DNA from: an uncultured bacterium
GTDB taxonomy: Bacteria; Bacillota; Clostridia; Lachnospirales; Lachnospiraceae
DNA length: 57,349 nt
Direction: 5' to 3'
Assembly: GCA_947651225.1 (NCBI GenBank)
Contig: CANSYK010000016.1
Span: 1 to 57,349 of the forward strand
Shown here: in pieces, positions 52,841-57,349 of the stretch
Layout: each line of letters opens with the position of its first letter
How positions within the stretch are numbered: the first letter of the stretch is position 1
Program-made: the position numbers and the translations under genes
The notes under the pieces: generated by a model
Told to the model about the DNA's origin: nothing
Seen by the model: only the letters and a program-made list of their open reading frames with translations
Database searches by the model: none

Positions 52841-52869
52841 TTGACAAAAGCAAGGAAAGGAGATATACT
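52841..52869 (+). promoter_or_regulatory. Strong sigma-A promoter of the GntR-ABC operon
   Basis: A consensus TTGACA and TATACT are separated by exactly 17 bases. The following base pairs contain the dyad at 52871-52894, so the promoter is placed to be repressed by a regulator bound there. Confidence 0.8.
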
Positions 52870-52870
52870 T

Positions 52871-52894
52871 ACTACATTACTTGAGTAATGTAGT
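52871..52894 (+). promoter_or_regulatory. Probable GntR operator
   Basis: ACTACATTAC and GTAATGTAGT form a perfect 10-bp dyad with a 4-base centre (TTGA), 1 base after the -10 box and about 27 bases before the regulator's GTG. The position across the transcription start is typical of autorepression by YtrA-type GntR proteins. Confidence 0.75.
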
Positions 52895-52920
52895 AGTGTT
52901 AAAGATTGGCAGGTGATGAG

Positions 52921-53292
52921 GTGAAAATTGATTTTAATGATGTTGTACCAATTTACATTCAGATTGCCGATGCGATTGAGGATGATATTTTAGCGGGCAG
53001 GCTAAGGGAAGGGGAAAACTGTTATTCTCAGATTCAGATTGCAAAAGAGGTAAATATCAATCCTGCAACAGCGGCAAAGGGGATTCGTGTATTGGTAGAA
53101 CGTGGTGTATTAAATAAAGTGAGGGGGCAGGCTATGACGATAGCAGAAAATGCGGTATCGATGATTAAGGAGCGGAAACTGGATCAGATGTTATCGGAGA
53201 TGATTGAAAATCTGGTCAGGGAGTCAAAGAAGCTTGGTGTTTCAGAGGAAGGGCTGGTTGAAAAAATCAGGCAGATTTATGAAAAAGAATAA
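52921..53292 (+). CDS. GntR-family transcriptional regulator, YtrA type
   Basis: This 123-residue short GntR regulator has the winged-helix DNA-binding domain PIYIQIADAIEDDILAGRLR followed by IAKEVNINPATAAKGIRVLV and only a short C-terminal dimerisation helix pair, as in YtrA. The GTG at 52921 is preceded by AGGTGAT, which fits the anti-Shine-Dalgarno sequence; a TTG at 52906 is possible. It heads an operon with an ABC ATPase and two permeases and probably represses it through the dyad at 52871-52894. Wall-active antibiotics are common inducers of this family; none is implied by the sequence. Confidence 0.92.
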   Translation: MKIDFNDVVPIYIQIADAIEDDILAGRLREGENCYSQIQIAKEVNINPATAAKGIRVLVERGVLNKVRGQAMTIAENAVSMIKERKLDQMLSEMIENLVRESKKLGVSEEGLVEKIRQIYEKE

Positions 53293-53304
53293 TGGAGGAT
53301 GGAA

Positions 53305-54210
53305 ATGGAAGAAATTGCGATTCAGATTGACGCTGTTCGAAAAAAATATCATAAAAATACAGCGCTGGATGGAATTACGGTGCAGATTCATGAAAACCGT
53401 ATGATTGGGCTGATTGGCGCAAACGGAAGCGGCAAAACGACACTATTGAAAATTTGTGCCGGCCTTGAGGAGAAAACCAGTGGAAATGTATTAGTTTATG
53501 GGGCAGATGTGACAAAGGATATTGCTGTCTGTGAAGAGGTAATTTATTCTATGCATGATCTGCCGGTAGGGAGACAATACAAAATTGGAGAGATTCTAAA
53601 ATTTTACGATATTTCCTATCCGCATTTTGATAAGGTGTTTTGTAAAAGAGTGTTGGAGCTTTTTGGAATTTCTCTCAAAAAAAGCTGCCGTATGTTGTCG
53701 CAGGGACAAAAAAGCTTGGTGCATTTTTCCTGTGCTTTAGCGACAAGATGTAAGGTGACATTACTTGATGAATCATTTATTGGTATTGACATTGAAAAGA
53801 GAAAGAAGGTTTATGAAATCCTGCTTCGTGATTTTATGGAGCATCCAAGGACAATTGTGCTATCCAGCCATAATCTGTCTGAAATAGAGGGGATTTTATC
53901 AGAAATGCTGCTGATTCACGAGGGGAAAATGGTTTTTTACCAGGAGATGGATTCGGTTCGGGAGATGCTTTTTCGGGCAGATGGAAACGAAGAGGAGATA
54001 CAGAGGTTTACAGAGGGGAAAGAGACGATATGTGTCAGGTCAAAGGAAATCGGAAGCTATGCTGTTTTAAAAGGTTCCATAACAGGTACAGCCGCAAAGG
54101 AGGCAAAAGCATGTGGCCTGCAGGTCAGTGCAGTGTCTCCGGAGGATGTCAGTATTTACCTTACCACAACCGAAGAGGGGAAGGAGCTTGAACATTTATG
54201 GGAGAATTAA
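53305..54210 (+). CDS. ABC transporter ATP-binding protein
   Basis: This 301-residue ATPase powers the export or transport system formed with the two permeases downstream. Visible are Walker A GANGSGKTTLL (about 35-45), the signature LSQGQKSL (about 130-137) and Walker B TLLDESFIGID (about 151-161), followed by the switch His in SSHNLSEIEG. A C-terminal domain of about 80 residues is present. GGAGG six bases before the ATG at 53305 is better placed than for the ATG at 53299. The next gene overlaps by 13 bases. Confidence 0.94.
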   Translation: MEEIAIQIDAVRKKYHKNTALDGITVQIHENRMIGLIGANGSGKTTLLKICAGLEEKTSGNVLVYGADVTKDIAVCEEVIYSMHDLPVGRQYKIGEILKFYDISYPHFDKVFCKRVLELFGISLKKSCRMLSQGQKSLVHFSCALATRCKVTLLDESFIGIDIEKRKKVYEILLRDFMEHPRTIVLSSHNLSEIEGILSEMLLIHEGKMVFYQEMDSVREMLFRADGNEEEIQRFTEGKETICVRSKEIGSYAVLKGSITGTAAKEAKACGLQVSAVSPEDVSIYLTTTEEGKELEHLWEN

Positions 54211-55583
54211 ACCAAACTTTACAGAAAAGAGAATGGGGTTCCAATGTCAGAAAGATTGCAGTGATCCGTCTGCTGCAGTGCAAAATGTTATATATTGGGC
54301 TGATTCTGTTTTTGGCGCAGGCTGTTAGCCTCGATTTATTTTTATTCTTTGTGCAGTACAAAGAAGGCAGGGGATATTCTGTTGTATATGAGATTGGGAA
54401 TATACCATATTATACAGCGTTTTTCTTTATAGCACTTTTTGTCCTTGGAAGTTATACCATTTTAAGTGATGATAAAATCAGCATGTATCCTGGGACAGTG
54501 ACCAGCCGTTTCTGTGCAAGGCTTTGCAGTGATTATTTGATTATTCTGGGATTTACTTTGCTTTATGGGGGATTTTACGCAGTAAACAGTATGATCTTGC
54601 ATCTTCTGGCATGGAGGGAGTCCAATTTGAATGTACGAAATACATTTTCTATCCCGTATCTGTTTACAGGAATGCTTCAGATGTTTTGCGGATGTCTCTT
54701 TCTGTATAGTTTATTTGTCCTGTGTTATACATTTTTTACAAAAATAAAAGCAATAACTTCAACAGTTTTAACCGTAGTTGCCATTTTGCTGGCAAACTGG
54801 CTGACTTCGACAGAAAAGCTGGACTTATATTGGATATGGGATTTACTGACCGGAAAAAATATGGCACTTGGCACTTATCTGTTTTTTTTACTGGCTGGCT
54901 GGGGAATCTGTACTGTTTTATCCTTTTTGATTGCTTGTATGGTGGGAAGCTATAAAAAGCAGTCTTACTATCTGCTTTGGATTGTGCTGACAGGAGTGTC
55001 GCTTGGAGGAAGCACCTGTATCAAAGTGCAGCAGTCATTATTGATTTATGGGGGTGATGCTATTACGGATGAGAGATATTCTTTTCAGATAAAAGAGCTT
55101 AGAAAAGACTTTATCTTTTCATTTAATGATGTAAAGCAGGGTAGTCAGATGATTGATCAAATTATGGAGGAAGGAATTGAGCAAAAGGAAGAGGGATATC
55201 GGTTACCTTTTTCTCAGGTTGCTGTTTTAACAGAAAAAGAGGCCAGGAAGGAAGGGTATTTAGAACCTGATTATTCTTTAACAGAAAACCAGATGTTGTT
55301 TCGGGTAGTGGCTCACAACATTTCTTATCGGAATCAGTATATCTATGAAAATACAATAAAAAGCCTTGACATATATCAGGAGGGCCATGCTGTTTTCTGG
55401 AAGAGGGAGCGGTGTGGCAATGTGATATCAACTGCTTTTGGAAAGGATTATCAGAAATGCCATGATACGGAATATAATATCAATCTGTATCTGGAGGGCT
55501 GGCCGGGGGATAGGCTGCAGGCAATTCTGGTAGTGGATGAGACATTAATGGAGATTTGGGAACAGAAAAATTCTGATGAATAA
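54198..55583 (+). CDS. ABC transporter permease-like membrane protein, first of a paralogous pair
   Basis: This 461-residue protein has about six membrane segments between residues 25 and 275, then a soluble, presumably extracytoplasmic, domain of about 190 residues. The segment SDDKISMYPGTVTSRF near 94 is shared with its paralogue downstream (DNKQISMYPGTRTTRY). The reading frame starts inside the end of the ATPase gene, a coupled arrangement. The transported substrate is unknown. Confidence 0.85.
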   Translation: MGELNQTLQKREWGSNVRKIAVIRLLQCKMLYIGLILFLAQAVSLDLFLFFVQYKEGRGYSVVYEIGNIPYYTAFFFIALFVLGSYTILSDDKISMYPGTVTSRFCARLCSDYLIILGFTLLYGGFYAVNSMILHLLAWRESNLNVRNTFSIPYLFTGMLQMFCGCLFLYSLFVLCYTFFTKIKAITSTVLTVVAILLANWLTSTEKLDLYWIWDLLTGKNMALGTYLFFLLAGWGICTVLSFLIACMVGSYKKQSYYLLWIVLTGVSLGGSTCIKVQQSLLIYGGDAITDERYSFQIKELRKDFIFSFNDVKQGSQMIDQIMEEGIEQKEEGYRLPFSQVAVLTEKEARKEGYLEPDYSLTENQMLFRVVAHNISYRNQYIYENTIKSLDIYQEGHAVFWKRERCGNVISTAFGKDYQKCHDTEYNINLYLEGWPGDRLQAILVVDETLMEIWEQKNSDE

Positions 55584-55632
55584 AACGGGAATTTTGTGCC
55601 GCCAACAAAAATGCGGCAGAATGGAGATTGTT

Positions 55633-57039
55633 ATGAATGGAAAAAAAGAACAAAGCAGCACAGAAAACAGGATAAGACAGAATCTTCTCAACCTGATAAA
55701 ACTGCAGTTTTTGCAAAGACGGTTTCTTTACCTGGGACTGATGCTTTTAGAATTTGGTTGTATGATTTTTGGAATCGTGGCAAATTTAAGAGAGCGTATC
55801 GGCTATGGAGGGGGAATTCATATTGCAGATATGAGTGGTATGCTGCAGTTTGGAATACTGCTTGTAGTTTTGAACCTTTGTCTTGGAAGTTATAATGCTG
55901 CAGACAATAAACAGATCAGTATGTATCCTGGTACAAGAACAACCAGGTACCTTTCCAGAATAATACTGGATATTCTGTTTCTTTTCTGTTTTACTGTCTG
56001 GCTGGTAGTTTTGTATCTTATGTCTTATGGTGTGTATAATGTAGCTTATCGTATTTTGCCGGATGTCAATCTGCTGTATTTCTTTTCGTGGAAGTATTTG
56101 TTTGAAGGCAGTATATGGATTTTTGCGCTTTTCATTATGATGTATGGATTGGTTCAGCTTGCCTATATTGTTATGTACTTTCTGGGGAGAAATGGTTATC
56201 TGATTGTATGGGGCTTTGGATTGTTTGTCTGTATACTGTTTGCCGGTATGCTGGCTCCAGTATATCAACTGCTCCATAAACCGTTGTCATGGAAAGAAGC
56301 AGTTGAAATATATTTTATGGCAGGCATTATTTCTATATTTATAAGCAGTGTCATTGTACTACGGAGAAAAAGACCGCCCCGTATGGTATATGGCCCGGTT
56401 GTTTTGTTGGTTGCAACAGCACTTATTTTTGAACTTGGCCTGAAACTGGCCATAGACTATCAGAATTTAGAGGGAGCGTATAATACGTTAGAATATGATA
56501 TTATAGAAGAAGCAAAAGAGGAATCAGAGGAGAAGAGGATTTTTAAGGAATTTGAGATTTCCTGGGGAGAGGGAGACAGGATGAAATTTTTAGAAGAACT
56601 TGGCTGGATATTTTCAGAGAAAGCAGATGAGGAAGATTATACGGCAAATTGTCTGGTTCCACAAACAGAAATCATCTCAGTATCTGATATGAAATATAGA
56701 AAGGAAGCTTCCTTTGATGAAACAAGGGTGACAAAAGACACGTTTGTACTGCGGCTTGAAGCAATCGACGGAACGTATCAAGAAAAGCCAATTTATCAGG
56801 AAATTATGGATCAGATTGTACTGAAAAAGAAAAATAACCGACTTTATTACGATTGCAAGAGCTTCTATTATGTCCTAAACCTTATGTTTGGCAGGGTCAA
56901 TAAATTTGCAGATACTGCGGAATATAATATCTGGGATTTGGGAGAGTACGACAGTGTTTCAGAAGGAATGTACCTGAAAGCAATTATAGACGAGGAAACC
57001 ATGAAGGAGTGGGAACAAGTTACTGAAGTTATTATGTGA
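55633..57039 (+). CDS. ABC transporter permease-like membrane protein, second of a paralogous pair
   Basis: This 468-residue protein has the same layout as the one before it: a short basic N-terminus, about six membrane segments to near residue 265, and a charged C-terminal domain. It shares the ISMYPGT motif. The open frame begins at an ATG at 55576, but GGAG six bases before the ATG at 55633 supports that start and matches the paralogue's N-terminal length. The two probably form a heterodimeric membrane part with the ATPase. Confidence 0.85.
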   Translation: MNGKKEQSSTENRIRQNLLNLIKLQFLQRRFLYLGLMLLEFGCMIFGIVANLRERIGYGGGIHIADMSGMLQFGILLVVLNLCLGSYNAADNKQISMYPGTRTTRYLSRIILDILFLFCFTVWLVVLYLMSYGVYNVAYRILPDVNLLYFFSWKYLFEGSIWIFALFIMMYGLVQLAYIVMYFLGRNGYLIVWGFGLFVCILFAGMLAPVYQLLHKPLSWKEAVEIYFMAGIISIFISSVIVLRRKRPPRMVYGPVVLLVATALIFELGLKLAIDYQNLEGAYNTLEYDIIEEAKEESEEKRIFKEFEISWGEGDRMKFLEELGWIFSEKADEEDYTANCLVPQTEIISVSDMKYRKEASFDETRVTKDTFVLRLEAIDGTYQEKPIYQEIMDQIVLKKKNNRLYYDCKSFYYVLNLMFGRVNKFADTAEYNIWDLGEYDSVSEGMYLKAIIDEETMKEWEQVTEVIM

Positions 57040-57114
57040 TAATATAGCAGTAGAATATAACACATGTTAGATTGCATACATTATAAAAGACTCATGAATT
57101 CAGGAGGGAGCTTA

Positions 57115-57318
57115 ATGGTAACTTTTGAGGGGAACGAATACTTTTACAACTGGAGATCAGATTCTGGGATTCTTTATGTGTATGATTCCAAACAGTATAG
57201 AATTGGAACAGCAGAGGTTGCGGATTTTGATAAAGAGTCGGAAACAATGAAAAAACTTATTGTTTTGGCTTTTGTTGAAGCTGTTGTTAAAAAGCACCAC
57301 TTTACAAGTTTTTTGTAA
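57115..57318 (+). CDS. Small hypothetical protein
   Basis: This 67-residue protein begins MVTFEGNEYFYNWRSDSG and ends with a basic KKHHFTSFL. I do not recognise it. The open frame extends back to 57064, but AGGAGGG six bases before the ATG at 57115 fixes the start. It follows the second permease by about 75 bases, so it may be the last gene of that operon or a separate one. No signal peptide is seen. Confidence 0.6.
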   Translation: MVTFEGNEYFYNWRSDSGILYVYDSKQYRIGTAEVADFDKESETMKKLIVLAFVEAVVKKHHFTSFL

Positions 57319-57349
57319 AAAAGAATAACGTACAGGATACTTTGTTGTA

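Overview
This window looks like part of a chromosome from a low-GC, Gram-positive anaerobe of the Clostridia, most likely Lachnospiraceae. The reasons are AT-rich codon use, strong GGAGG-type ribosome binding sites, TTG/GTG starts, meso-diaminopimelate cell-wall genes (dapF, a DNPR-type murE), a PASTA kinase/PP2C pair, a YvyF-like flagellar-type protein, and families common in gut Clostridia (DUF6440, DUF6512, Uma2). The assignment rests on gene content and motifs only. No rRNA, tRNA, CRISPR array, prophage or intact transposase was seen.

Layout. 136-1983 is leuCD. 2028-17426 is a long cell-surface polymer region, all on the plus strand: an IspD/TarI-type cytidylyltransferase, a 1173-residue secreted metallophosphatase, two tandem sulfotransferase-like genes, a TagB/TagF-type polymerase, tagD (CDP-glycerol synthesis), a GDPD phosphodiesterase, a polysaccharide pyruvyl transferase fused to a degenerate GDPD-like domain, a second TagF-type polymerase, a second cytidylyltransferase and tarJ. 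Together they could make CDP-glycerol and CDP-ribitol and polymerise and decorate a poly(alditol phosphate). 17429-32751 mixes housekeeping and lipid genes (queA, lipid kinase, SDR, asnB, cardiolipin synthase, ruvAB, dapF, murE) with a Fic-fold protein, a YprB-like exonuclease and a glycosyltransferase. 32766-39481 is the classic priA-def-fmt-rsmB-rlmN string, interrupted by a hicAB remnant.

39478-43000 is an accessory patch with toxin-antitoxin relics, a Uma2 nuclease, small unknown proteins, an XRE regulator and several hairpin repeats. 43072-50145 continues the translation and cell-envelope string: PP2C phosphatase, PASTA kinase, rsgA, rpe, a PilZ protein, thiN and aroB. 50170-52744 (minus) holds a DNA glycosylase and a broken AAA ATPase next to an intact nuclease-like partner, which looks like a decayed defence module. 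52841-57039 is a self-contained GntR-ABC-permease-permease operon with a clear promoter and operator.

Two families of non-coding palindromic repeats are scattered through the gaps. Family A is about 135 bp with 11-bp terminal inverted repeats and occurs at 1-96, 18460-18594, 26639-26772 and 30194-30328, plus a solo 35-bp module at 40370-40404. Family B is a hairpin of about 55 bp at 41040, 41440 and 46818, with decayed copies at 30104, 24492 and 52768. The most unusual coding features are degenerate paralogues beside intact ones in the polymer cluster (pseudo-GDPD, cytidylyltransferase with a damaged signature loop), a Fic protein lacking its catalytic histidine, and several toxin or defence genes caught in decay.
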